The position numbers and the translations under genes were made by a program. 32,102 nucleotides of DNA, taken from assembly GCA_002730525.1 (NCBI GenBank), contig PCAK01000014.1:1-32102 (forward strand). The letters run 5' to 3'. This stretch comes from Acidobacteriota bacterium. Its GTDB lineage: Bacteria; Acidobacteriota; Vicinamibacteria; Vicinamibacterales; UBA823. Positions 7,756 to 14,768 of this stretch are shown piece after piece. The notes below the pieces were generated by a model. It was not told where the DNA came from. It worked only from the letters and a program-made list of their open reading frames with translations, and ran no database searches. Numbering within the stretch: position 1 is the stretch's first letter; each line of letters opens with the position of its first letter.

Positions 7756-8409
7756 CTACCAGAGCGGCAGCCGCGGATACCGGCGGTGGAGCCAGTAGTC
7801 GGCGCCGAACGAGCGGCCGGCGGCGCCGAGGAGGATCGGCAAGAGGTAGAAGAACGTCAGCCAGTGGCCGCCGACCGGCAGCAGCGGGTCGCCGGCGAGG
7901 CAGGCGTAGTTGAACGCCAGGTACATGCCCAAGGCGGCGCCTAGCCGGGTGGCGGCGCCGAACGTGAGGCTGAGGCCGACGAGCAGTTCCGCGACGGTCA
8001 CCAGGAAGGCGACAGTGCCGATCCAGGGCAGGACCGTCTCCTGGGCGAACCCGACGATGAGGCCGTAGCTCTGGCCTGTGGCGAGCAGATCGTTGATCCG
8101 TCGCGCCATCTCGGTGGTCGTGGCGGTCGTCATCCAGTGCCAGCCGCTCCCGAGCCAGAACGACCCCAGGACGACCCGGATGACGACCAGCAGCACGCGC
8201 GGGACCCTGGCCGAGAGGCTGTCCTTGATGAAGCGGGTCGCGGTGACGGGTTCGAAAAGACCGGCACCGGCCGGCGTGACGTCAATGGCCGACTGGGCCG
8301 CCGGGTTCGGTCGGGCCTCCGCCTTGGATTTCCGGGCCGCCTGCCGGGTCGTGGCAACGACGACGAGCAGGATGAAGGCGATGACGAGGATTTCGAAGAG
8401 GCCGAGCAC
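7756..8409 (-). CDS. DoxX family integral membrane protein
   Basis: A 217-residue membrane protein. An N-terminal single helix (FEILVIAFILLVVV) with a following basic stretch precedes the DoxX domain. The domain spans about residues 65-217, with several hydrophobic helices and typical segments (VVIRVVLGSFWLGSGWHW, TVAELLVGLSLTFG, LTFFYLLPILLGAAGR). DoxX proteins are linked to quinone-dependent redox or disulfide stress systems, but the biochemical role is poorly defined. The N-terminal helix has an acidic residue at position 6, as in the TatA-like start of the nearby M48 protease, but it lacks the FG hinge. The start is GTG at 8409 and its ribosome site is weak. It is the last gene of the five-gene operon, 17 bases after the U32 gene, so translation may depend on upstream reading. 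Confidence 0.85.
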   Translation of the reverse strand: MLGLFEILVIAFILLVVVATTRQAARKSKAEARPNPAAQSAIDVTPAGAGLFEPVTATRFIKDSLSARVPRVLLVVIRVVLGSFWLGSGWHWMTTATTTEMARRINDLLATGQSYGLIVGFAQETVLPWIGTVAFLVTVAELLVGLSLTFGAATRLGAALGMYLAFNYACLAGDPLLPVGGHWLTFFYLLPILLGAAGRSFGADYWLHRRYPRLPLW

Positions 8410-8426
8410 CGGAAGAGATTAAACCA

Positions 8427-9425
8427 TTAGCCCGCTACGTCGCGGTAGTAACACATGTAGCTGGAGTCGCAGAGGTCGGGTGTGTCGCGCAGCGCCTTGG
8501 CGAACGCGGCAGCTTCTTCGGGTGGGGCGCCGGCCCCGAGCTTGTCGATGACGGCGCGGACGAGCTTGAGGCTCACGAGCTTCCTGACCGCGGGCGCCTG
8601 GCGTCCGGAGATCTTGATGGCGGTGACGCCGATGTCGGCCAGCTCCGCGATGGCGCAGAGACCGCAGGCGCCGTTCTGCAGCCCGCGATGCGAGACGGTG
8701 CAGCCGCCCCCGACGTGCCAGACCCAGTCGCGGTAGTCGCGGTACTGCTCTTCGAGCTGCCCCGATTCGACGCTGGCCAGCCTCGAGGTCGCCGAGTGGA
8801 AGGTGTAGGCCTGCTCCCGGTGGCAGAAGGCGTCGCCCACGCTGTGGGTCGTCAGGCAGAACCCCTCGGTGTAGGGGCAGCCGTCGTTGAGGACGAAGGC
8901 TTCCCATTCGATGTCGGGCCCGGCGCTGGCGACGAGGCGCGCCATCTCGGTCAGCCCGAGGTCGCGGGGCAGGATGACCCGCGACGCGCCCAGCTCCTGG
9001 TAGAAGCCGGCCGCCTCGGCGCTGAAGCAGGCGCCGAGCGAGCTGACATGCAGCGGCGTCTCGATGCCCGCCTCCCGCAGCGCCAGCATCAGGGCGGGGT
9101 CGGCGACGATGAGCGCGGCGACGCCGAGGCCCGAGGCCCGGCGGGCCAGCTCGAGGACGAGCGTCAGCTGGTCCTCGGTGTAGTGGTGCGCGTTGAGCGT
9201 GAGCGACACCGGGATCGAGTAGCGCTGCGCGCTGTCGACCAGCGTGCCGAGCGCGTCGTAGCTCAGCAGGTTGGCTCCCTTCGGGCTCCGGCGGTTGAGC
9301 CAGATGGCCACGTTGTACCGCTCGAGCCACTCCGGCGGCGTGAGGCCGCAGTAGAACTCACCGGCGCCGTTCTCGGCGAGCATCTCGACTTCGTCGGCCG
9401 AGCTGATCGGACAGGCGATCTTCAT
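8427..9425 (-). CDS. U32 family protein, UbiU-like
   Basis: A 332-residue U32 protein. These adopt a TIM-barrel-like fold and commonly carry a [4Fe-4S] cluster. The start MKIACPISS followed by GAGEFYCGL is typical of the family. The motif GCPYTEGFC puts Cys183 and Cys190 seven residues apart, the same spacing as UbiU Cys169/Cys176. Cys201 and Cys242 (with 254 and 257 near) could complete a cluster. UbiU with UbiV performs oxygen-independent ubiquinone hydroxylation in Proteobacteria; other U32 members modify RNA. The ATG at 9425 was chosen because an in-frame extension upstream overlaps the other U32 gene and lacks family similarity. It lies 23 bases after the UbiV-like gene. The substrate is unknown, and ubiquinone would be unexpected if this is an acidobacterium. 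Confidence 0.87.
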   Translation of the reverse strand: MKIACPISSADEVEMLAENGAGEFYCGLTPPEWLERYNVAIWLNRRSPKGANLLSYDALGTLVDSAQRYSIPVSLTLNAHHYTEDQLTLVLELARRASGLGVAALIVADPALMLALREAGIETPLHVSSLGACFSAEAAGFYQELGASRVILPRDLGLTEMARLVASAGPDIEWEAFVLNDGCPYTEGFCLTTHSVGDAFCHREQAYTFHSATSRLASVESGQLEEQYRDYRDWVWHVGGGCTVSHRGLQNGACGLCAIAELADIGVTAIKISGRQAPAVRKLVSLKLVRAVIDKLGAGAPPEEAAAFAKALRDTPDLCDSSYMCYYRDVAG

Positions 9426-9448
9426 GGTCGGGTCTGACACCGGTGCGA

Positions 9449-10444
9449 TCAGATCGGAAGTTGCGGCTGATAGATGACCCGCTCGACGCCCCGCGACTCG
9501 GCGTCGGTCAGGGTGGTACGCAGCCGGTCGGCGGCGCGCGAGTAGAACACGGTGTTCCCCCGATGAAACATCCGGACGGGCCCACCGGGCACAGGCGCCG
9601 CGTCGGGATCGCCATTGGCGGCGAATTCGGCGAAGTGCCGCTGGCACTCCTGGGCGCACTCCCGGGCGGCGATGAACTTCTCCGCCTTCGGCCGGCCGAG
9701 CGAGGCAAACAGACAGACGCGCCCGGTGGCGACGAATCCGTAGGGCATGTGGAGGCCGGCGGCGACTGGCAACGGTTCGAGCTCGACGTCGCGCGCCTGC
9801 CCCTCGGCGTGACCGAAGCCGACGTCGTCCATCTCGACCATCCGGATGCCGAATTGATCGAGGAACGTCCGGTAGGCGGGCACGGTGAGGTTCGACTGCC
9901 GCAACGCGGCGTGTGCCGGTGGCGGCAGCTGCGGATGGCCATCGTAATAGGCGGTGGCCAGCGGGTCGCGGAGCGTCTTGTGGAGCAGCCGGCCCAGCAC
10001 CGGAGTGAGCGTCGGGAACTCGCGCCGCAGGAAGCGCAGCACGCCCCAGTCGTTGACGACTACCTCGGCCTCGTCGCCGCGTCCGGCGACCGGCGCGAAC
10101 GGAGCCAGCCCGGCCAGGCCTTCGAGCCGCGACAGCAGCGGGCGGAGGCGATCGATGCCGTCGTCGGTGACATACGGCGTGAGCAGCGTGAGGGCGAGCC
10201 CGCGCTCGGCGGCCGCCGTGTGCGCCCGCTCCAACAGCTGGACTGACGGAATCAGCCGTTCGCAGAACTCGTTGCCTAGGTAGACCCGGGTGACCTGAAT
10301 CGGACCGAACAGCTCGTCGACCACAGCGCGCGTCGCGCTCTGGACGGTGTCGGTGGCTCCGGACGACGGCGACGACCGCTCAACCGCCGGCAGATCGAGA
10401 TGCTCGATCTCCTCGACCGTCCTGATGTGAAGGGCCCACTCCAT
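9449..10444 (-). CDS. U32-related protein, UbiV-like partner
   Basis: A 331-residue protein more divergent than its neighbour. The core VVNDWGVLRFLRREFP (129-144) corresponds to the NDxGxxRLL region of U32/UbiV proteins. Cys61, Cys244, Cys263 and Cys267 form one N-terminal Cys plus a C-terminal cluster ending C-x3-C, which parallels the UbiV set Cys39/180/193/197. A cluster-binding protein that dimerises with the adjacent UbiU-like protein is the natural inference. There is no signal peptide or membrane helix, so it is cytoplasmic. The ATG at 10444 lies 10 bases after the arylsulfotransferase stop, so it is translated within the same operon. The pairing and order suggest an obligate heterodimer, but the substrate cannot be read from sequence. 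Confidence 0.72.
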   Translation of the reverse strand: MEWALHIRTVEEIEHLDLPAVERSSPSSGATDTVQSATRAVVDELFGPIQVTRVYLGNEFCERLIPSVQLLERAHTAAAERGLALTLLTPYVTDDGIDRLRPLLSRLEGLAGLAPFAPVAGRGDEAEVVVNDWGVLRFLRREFPTLTPVLGRLLHKTLRDPLATAYYDGHPQLPPPAHAALRQSNLTVPAYRTFLDQFGIRMVEMDDVGFGHAEGQARDVELEPLPVAAGLHMPYGFVATGRVCLFASLGRPKAEKFIAARECAQECQRHFAEFAANGDPDAAPVPGGPVRMFHRGNTVFYSRAADRLRTTLTDAESRGVERVIYQPQLPI

Positions 10445-10454
10445 CGCTGGCCGG

Positions 10455-11828
10455 CTATCGAGGCACGCGGAAGTCTTCGATCGGCGGCGGGATGACGGCG
10501 GTTTCGACCGGCCGGTCGAGCTGCGGCACCCAGTCGTAGGGGACGCGGTAGGCGCGGAAGATCCGGTTGGTCCGGACCGGGTCGTCGGCGAAGTAGGGGC
10601 TGACGTACTCCCAGACGATCTCGCTGTCGGTCGTCAGTTCGAAGATCCGCCCGCCCGCCCCCTCCGTGATGAGCGTGTTGCCATTCGGCAGCCGCTGCGC
10701 CGAGCTGACGTAGTTGCTCAGGAACCGGATCCGCTCGCTGCCGCCGATCGAGTACTCCCAGGCCTTCTCGAACGTGACGGGGTTGATCTCGAGCACTCTG
10801 GAGTAGTGCCGCCCGGCGACGTTCCGCCCGGTGGGCGCGGCGGGGTTCGGCTCGCCGTAGCCGGAGGCGCCGCCGTTGTCGAAGACGAGGAGGTACCCCG
10901 CGCCGGGCAGCCCCTCGGGAATGATGTGTGGGTGGTGCTGGCCGATGATCTGGCCCAGCTCGGCCAGCGCCGGATGGTCGCGATAGTCGGGCCCCATCCT
11001 CCAGACGATCGCTCCCGAGCGGTCGGTGATGCCGATGACGTTCGCGTCGCGGCTGCCCCAGAGCACGTTGTCGGGATGGAACCGCTCGTCGCCGCCCTCG
11101 TACCACCGGTTCGGCCCGACGTAGGACATCGAGTTGATGTGCAGCCACTCGGCGCTGCCGCGGGTCTCGTTCCACCCGGGGAAGCGATAGATCGCGTTGC
11201 GGGCGGCTTCGGAGAAGCCGAATTCCTCGACGTGGTCGCTCGGCAGCCACTCCCAGACGACGTCGCCGTCCCAGGCGACCTCGACGATGTAGTCGTCGAG
11301 GAGCAGCTTGTCGGTGATCTCGGGCCGCAGGACCTCTCGGCGCGACAGGATGAGGGTGCGCCCGCGATCGACGAGTGGCTCGGCGCCGGGTGCGTAGTAG
11401 CCGGCGGGACTCCCCTCGCGCTGCCAGTCGTGATGCTGCCGGGCCATCCAGGTCGGATCTTCCCCTTCAGCCTCGACCAGCTCGGTGCGGTCGAACCGCC
11501 AGACGGTCTCGCCATCCCAGTTCACCTGAATGAGCGCCGGCGTCTCCTGGTATGGCCGGCCCCGCCGGGTCGCGCCGCCGACGACGTCGCCGCCCGGCAA
11601 CACACGGGCCGGTCCGGGCACTGCGGCCACTTCGGTCCAGCGTTTCACCAGGTTGCCGTTCATGTCGACGAGCGCGGTGCCGCCGTCGCCGGGCGTGTCG
11701 AAGACGGTGTAGCCGGACCAGGCCCGGTCGGGGTCGAAGATCGTCGTGCCGGTCGGGTAGACCGAGGGATAGGTGAGGAGGAGGGTGGGGGCAAAGAGGA
11801 AGGTGAAGATGAGGAAGAGTCGCTTCAT
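10455..11828 (-). CDS. Arylsulfotransferase (ASST)-like beta-propeller protein
   Basis: A 457-residue protein with an N-terminal hydrophobic helix (LFLIFTFLFAPTLLLTY), either signal or anchor. It is followed by repeated blades with ASST signatures: DRAWSGYTVFD, ALVDMNGNLVKRW and GETVWRF, then LHINSMS (His230) and QHHPHIIPEG (His298/299/301), which precedes LLVFDNGG. The bacterial ASST enzymes transfer sulfate between phenolic compounds through a His intermediate in the periplasm. The His-rich motifs here fit, but I cannot confirm the full set. Many homologues in environmental bacteria have unknown function. The ATG at 11828 (MKRLF) with GGGG just upstream is preferred to a longer frame that would overlap the BI-1 gene. 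It lies five bases after BI-1, so the pair is cotranslated. Confidence 0.85.
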   Translation of the reverse strand: MKRLFLIFTFLFAPTLLLTYPSVYPTGTTIFDPDRAWSGYTVFDTPGDGGTALVDMNGNLVKRWTEVAAVPGPARVLPGGDVVGGATRRGRPYQETPALIQVNWDGETVWRFDRTELVEAEGEDPTWMARQHHDWQREGSPAGYYAPGAEPLVDRGRTLILSRREVLRPEITDKLLLDDYIVEVAWDGDVVWEWLPSDHVEEFGFSEAARNAIYRFPGWNETRGSAEWLHINSMSYVGPNRWYEGGDERFHPDNVLWGSRDANVIGITDRSGAIVWRMGPDYRDHPALAELGQIIGQHHPHIIPEGLPGAGYLLVFDNGGASGYGEPNPAAPTGRNVAGRHYSRVLEINPVTFEKAWEYSIGGSERIRFLSNYVSSAQRLPNGNTLITEGAGGRIFELTTDSEIVWEYVSPYFADDPVRTNRIFRAYRVPYDWVPQLDRPVETAVIPPPIEDFRVPR

Positions 11829-11833
11829 TGCCC

Positions 11834-12592
11834 CTACCGTCTCGATTGCAGTTTGGCCAGCAGCCTGAGGATCTCCAGGTAGAGCCAGATCAGGGTGACG
11901 AGCAGGCCGAAGGCGCCGTACCACTCCATGTACTTCGGCGCGCCCTTCTCGGCACCTTCCTCGATGAAGTCAAAGTCGAGGACGAGGTTGAGGGCGGCGA
12001 TGACGACGACGAAGAGACTAAAGAGGATGCCGAAGGTGCCGCTCGAGTGGATGAGCGGCACGTTGATGCCGAACAGACCGACGACGAAGCTCAGCATGTA
12101 AACGAGGAAGATGCCGCCGGTCGCGGCGACGATGCCGAGCTTGAAGTTCTCGGTCGCCTTGATGAGGCCGGTGCGATAGGCGAAGAGCAGCGAGCCGAGC
12201 GTGCCGAACGTCAGGAAGACGGCCTGGCTGACAATGCCCGGGTACTGCTGCTCCATGATGTACGAGATGCCGCCCAGCGCGGCGCCTTCGAGCGCGGCAT
12301 AGAGCGGCGTCGTGTAGGGCGCCCAGGTCTGCTTGAAGACGGTGACCATCGCCAGAATGAACCCGCCGATGAACCCGCCCCAGATGAGCCCCATCGGCAA
12401 GGTGCCGGCGGTCCCCTGGCCCCAGACGTAGGTGGCCGTAATGAAGAGGATGGCCAGCGACATCGCCGTCTTGTTGACGGTGCCGGTGACGGTCATGACG
12501 TCGTCGGCAAGACCAACGGTGCGCGGGGCGGATTCGAAGGTCTTGGCGCCGAGCGCCGGGTTGCCGGAGCGGAGCGCGAGATGAGCTGACAT
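11834..12592 (-). CDS. Bax inhibitor-1/YccA family membrane protein
   Basis: A 252-residue polytopic protein of the BI-1 (TMBIM) superfamily, whose bacterial members are pH-sensitive calcium-leak channels or FtsH-associated proteins. The N-terminal signature RSGNPALGAKTFE and TVTGTVNKTAMSL matches the bacterial YccA-like subgroup. About seven hydrophobic segments follow, and the Asp pair in LDFDFIEEG near the C-terminus matches the di-Asp region of the family. I chose the ATG at 12592, which has AGGA seven bases upstream, over an upstream in-frame ATG. It is the first gene of the five-gene operon (spacers of 5, 10, 23 and 17 bases), so its upstream region should hold the operon promoter. Confidence 0.92.
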   Translation of the reverse strand: MSAHLALRSGNPALGAKTFESAPRTVGLADDVMTVTGTVNKTAMSLAILFITATYVWGQGTAGTLPMGLIWGGFIGGFILAMVTVFKQTWAPYTTPLYAALEGAALGGISYIMEQQYPGIVSQAVFLTFGTLGSLLFAYRTGLIKATENFKLGIVAATGGIFLVYMLSFVVGLFGINVPLIHSSGTFGILFSLFVVVIAALNLVLDFDFIEEGAEKGAPKYMEWYGAFGLLVTLIWLYLEILRLLAKLQSRR

Positions 12593-12903
12593 GGGTGGTC
12601 CTTTCGCCTTCCACAGTATCATTGGGGCATGGCCGAACATGACGGCGCTTCGCGGCCGCGCCGGTCAGGTCATCACGCGGCTGGAAGCGGAAATCTCCTC
12701 GGGTGTACTGGAGCGGAACGACAAGGTCGAGATGGTGACGACCGGGAGAACAGGCCGGCCGAGCGTCTGCCCGGCCGGTTGTAGGCAGGCCTTCGGGCTT
12801 CGCCCGGCCAGACAGCCCTAAAGGACTGCCCTACGAATGGAGATGTAGGGCAGGGCTTCAGCCCTGCCGGGGCGAGCCCGCAAGGCGATGCCCGAACCTA
12901 CCC
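12593..12903. other. 311-bp gap: BI-1 promoter side, coding-like fragment and repeat copy A
   Basis: The left part should contain the promoter of the BI-1 operon on the minus strand; GATACT (complement of 12614-12619) is a weak -10 candidate. A plus-strand frame from ATG 12639 has GC-rich third positions and a plausible helical stretch (ITRLEAEISSGVLERNDKVE) before running into the dispersed repeat at 12792. It may be the start of a truncated gene, but I recognise no family. The right part is the composite hairpin element described separately. Confidence 0.4.
12792..12896. repeat. Composite two-hairpin intergenic element, copy A
   Basis: Outer arms TTCGGGCTTCGCC (12792-12804) and GGCGATGCCCGAA (12884-12896) pair with one mismatch. 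Inside are a degenerate hairpin, CAGCCC/GGACTG (12813-12828), and a perfect one, GGCAGGGC-TTCA-GCCCTGCC (12849-12868). CTGCCCTAC (12826-12834) can also pair with GTAGGGCAG (12845-12853), so two alternative folds exist. The right flank (CGAGCCCGC then GGCGA) matches copies B and C. It lies between the GGT stop and the BI-1 promoter side. Confidence 0.85.
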
Positions 12904-14595
12904 CTACCTCGGCGCCGAGGCACCGCCGTTCTCGTTGTCAGCAGCGCCGATGAATATCCCGTCCTCGACGAAGATGGAGTTGGCGTCGCCTCCCCCACCG
13001 CGCGCGACGCGGTGCCCCATCACGGTCAACTGCTTCACGAAGTCCTCGTACTCAGGATCCTCGAACCCCTGGAAACCCACGCGGTCGGGGAACCACTGCA
13101 TGTTCAAGCGCGGCGCGTCGACGGCGTCGCGGATGTTCATGTCGAATTCCAGGACGCCGAGCGTGACGTTCAGCACGGTATTGATGATCGTCCGGCCGCC
13201 GGGGCTCCCGGTCACCAGCACCACCTTGCCGTCGCGCGCGGCGATGGTCGGTGACATCGAACTGAGCATCCGTTTCTCGGGCACGATGAGGTTGGCGTCG
13301 GTGCCGATGCTGCCTCGGTTGTTCGTCACGCCCGGGTTCCGGTTGAAGTCGCCCATCTCGTTGTTGAGCAGGAAGCCGGCGCCCTCGACGACGACGCCCG
13401 AGCCATAGCCCGACTCCAGCGTGTAGGTGTTCGACACGGCCATGCCGTTCCGGTCGATCACGGAATAGTGCGTCGTCTCCTCGCTCTCCTCGACCTCGGT
13501 CAGCCGCGGGCCGATCTTCTCGCTGGGCGTCGAGTGCGCCGGATCGATCGAGGCGGCCAGTTCGCGCGCGTATTCCTTCGTCGTCAGGTGACGCGGGATG
13601 TCGATGAAATCGTCGTCGCCGAGGTAGCGCGCGCGGTCGGCGTAGGCACGGCGCATCGCCTCGATGATGAGGTGCGCGGTGTCGGGCGACCAGCGGCCCT
13701 TCGACTTCAGGTCGAAGTTCTCGAGGATGCCGAGCATGATCGTCAGCGCGATTCCGCCCGAGCTGGGCGGCGGCGAGCTGAAGACCTCGGTGCCGCGGTA
13801 GGTCGTGCGGATCGGCTCGCGCAGGAGCGCGGTGTAGCGCGAGAGATCTTCCTTCGTGATGTAGCCGCCACCGCGCTCCATCTCGGCGGCCAGCAGGTCG
13901 GCGGTCTCACCGGCGTAGAAGCCCTCGTTCCCCAGCTCGGCGATCCGCCGCAGTGTCCGGCCGAGATCGGGGAGGACGAGCCGGTCGGTGACGACCCACG
14001 GCTCCGTCCCGCCGTTCTTCCCGTAGACCCGTTTGAACTCGGCGTTCTCGGAGCGCTCGACCGTTCGGTTGAGCGCCTCGGCGAGGCTGTTCAGGACGAA
14101 GCCGTCCTCGGCGAGCTCGACGGCCGGCATCACCAGCGCTTCCCAGGGCAGCGTGCCGAACGTCTCGTGCGCCAGGACGAAGCCGGCGACCGTGCCGGGC
14201 ACGCCGACCCATCGATGGTTCTTCCGGCTACCGCCCTCGATGAACATCTCCTCGGTAGAGGCGAGCGGCGCCTTCTCGCGATAGTCGACGAAGGTCGGCG
14301 CCGTGCCGTCGCCCGGATGGACGAGCATGAAGCCGCCGCCGCCGACGTTCCCGGCCGACGGATGCGTCACGGCCAGGGCCAAGCCGGTCGCGATCGCCGC
14401 GTCGACGGCGTTGCCGCCCTGGGCGAGGATCGACGCGCCGACATCCGAGGCGTCGACCGATCGCGACACGACCATGCCGTAGTCGGAAGTGGCGTCGCGA
14501 TGGTCCTGGGCCAGTGCGGCCGGGGCCGCGACGACCAGCGCCATGACGACAATCAGGCTGAACCGGAGGGTCTGACGGGTGCGGGCGCGAAGCAT
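12904..14595 (-). CDS. ggt: Periplasmic gamma-glutamyltransferase
   Basis: A 563-residue Ntn-hydrolase proenzyme that hydrolyses or transfers gamma-glutamyl groups, for example from glutathione. A signal peptide (LIVVMALVVAAPAALAQ) covers about residues 13-30. The large-subunit signature AGNVGGGGFM is at 81-90. The autocleavage site and nucleophile lie in TTHYSV, so Thr374 is the predicted first residue of the small subunit, after ESEE. The downstream GSPGGRTIINTVLNV and LLNNEMGDF segments complete the active site, and the length matches the family. The ATG at 14595 is supported by AAGGAG seven bases upstream. A perfect TATAAT lies 34 bases upstream. It is flanked on both sides by dispersed hairpin elements and appears monocistronic. 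Confidence 0.96.
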   Translation of the reverse strand: MLRARTRQTLRFSLIVVMALVVAAPAALAQDHRDATSDYGMVVSRSVDASDVGASILAQGGNAVDAAIATGLALAVTHPSAGNVGGGGFMLVHPGDGTAPTFVDYREKAPLASTEEMFIEGGSRKNHRWVGVPGTVAGFVLAHETFGTLPWEALVMPAVELAEDGFVLNSLAEALNRTVERSENAEFKRVYGKNGGTEPWVVTDRLVLPDLGRTLRRIAELGNEGFYAGETADLLAAEMERGGGYITKEDLSRYTALLREPIRTTYRGTEVFSSPPPSSGGIALTIMLGILENFDLKSKGRWSPDTAHLIIEAMRRAYADRARYLGDDDFIDIPRHLTTKEYARELAASIDPAHSTPSEKIGPRLTEVEESEETTHYSVIDRNGMAVSNTYTLESGYGSGVVVEGAGFLLNNEMGDFNRNPGVTNNRGSIGTDANLIVPEKRMLSSMSPTIAARDGKVVLVTGSPGGRTIINTVLNVTLGVLEFDMNIRDAVDAPRLNMQWFPDRVGFQGFEDPEYEDFVKQLTVMGHRVARGGGGDANSIFVEDGIFIGAADNENGGASAPR

Positions 14596-14628
14596 AGGGG
14601 TCTCCTTCGGCAAATAGGTCGAAGGAGA

Positions 14629-14634
14629 ATTATA
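14629..14634 (-). promoter_or_regulatory. Candidate -10 box (TATAAT) of ggt
   Basis: A perfect TATAAT on the minus strand lies 34 bases before the ggt start, giving a leader of about 26 bases that holds the AAGGAG ribosome site. No TTGACA-like box is found at 16-18 bases upstream. That position falls inside repeat copy B, so the element may replace or mask the -35 region. Confidence 0.5.
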
Positions 14635-14640
14635 CCGCCT

Positions 14641-14760
14641 GGGCTTCGCCTGGCCGCTCGCCCGGCAGCCCTGAAGGGCTGCCCTACGCGTAGCTCGAAG
14701 TGTCGGCGATTGCAGGGCAGGCATTCATGCCTGCCTGGACGAGCCCGCAGGGCGAAGCCC
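14641..14760. repeat. Composite two-hairpin intergenic element, copy B (most complete)
   Basis: The best-preserved copy. Perfect outer arms GGGCTTCGCC (14641-14650) and GGCGAAGCCC (14751-14760) enclose two perfect 9-bp hairpins: GGCAGCCCT/AGGGCTGCC (14664-14672, 14675-14683) and GGCAGGCAT/ATGCCTGCC (14716-14724, 14727-14735). The layout is a three-way junction of about 120 bases. It lies between the cytochrome-PQQ gene end and the ggt promoter, abutting the TATAAT box. Confidence 0.9.
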
Positions 14761-14768
14761 AACCACCT

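Noticed and set aside
8419-12589. Long open frames antisense to or frame-shifted within the BI-1, ASST and U32 genes
   Set aside because: They lack ribosome sites and domains and mirror the codon structure of the confirmed genes.
12792-12896. Repeats as a CRISPR array
   Set aside because: Copies are single, kilobases apart, of differing length and without regular spacers.
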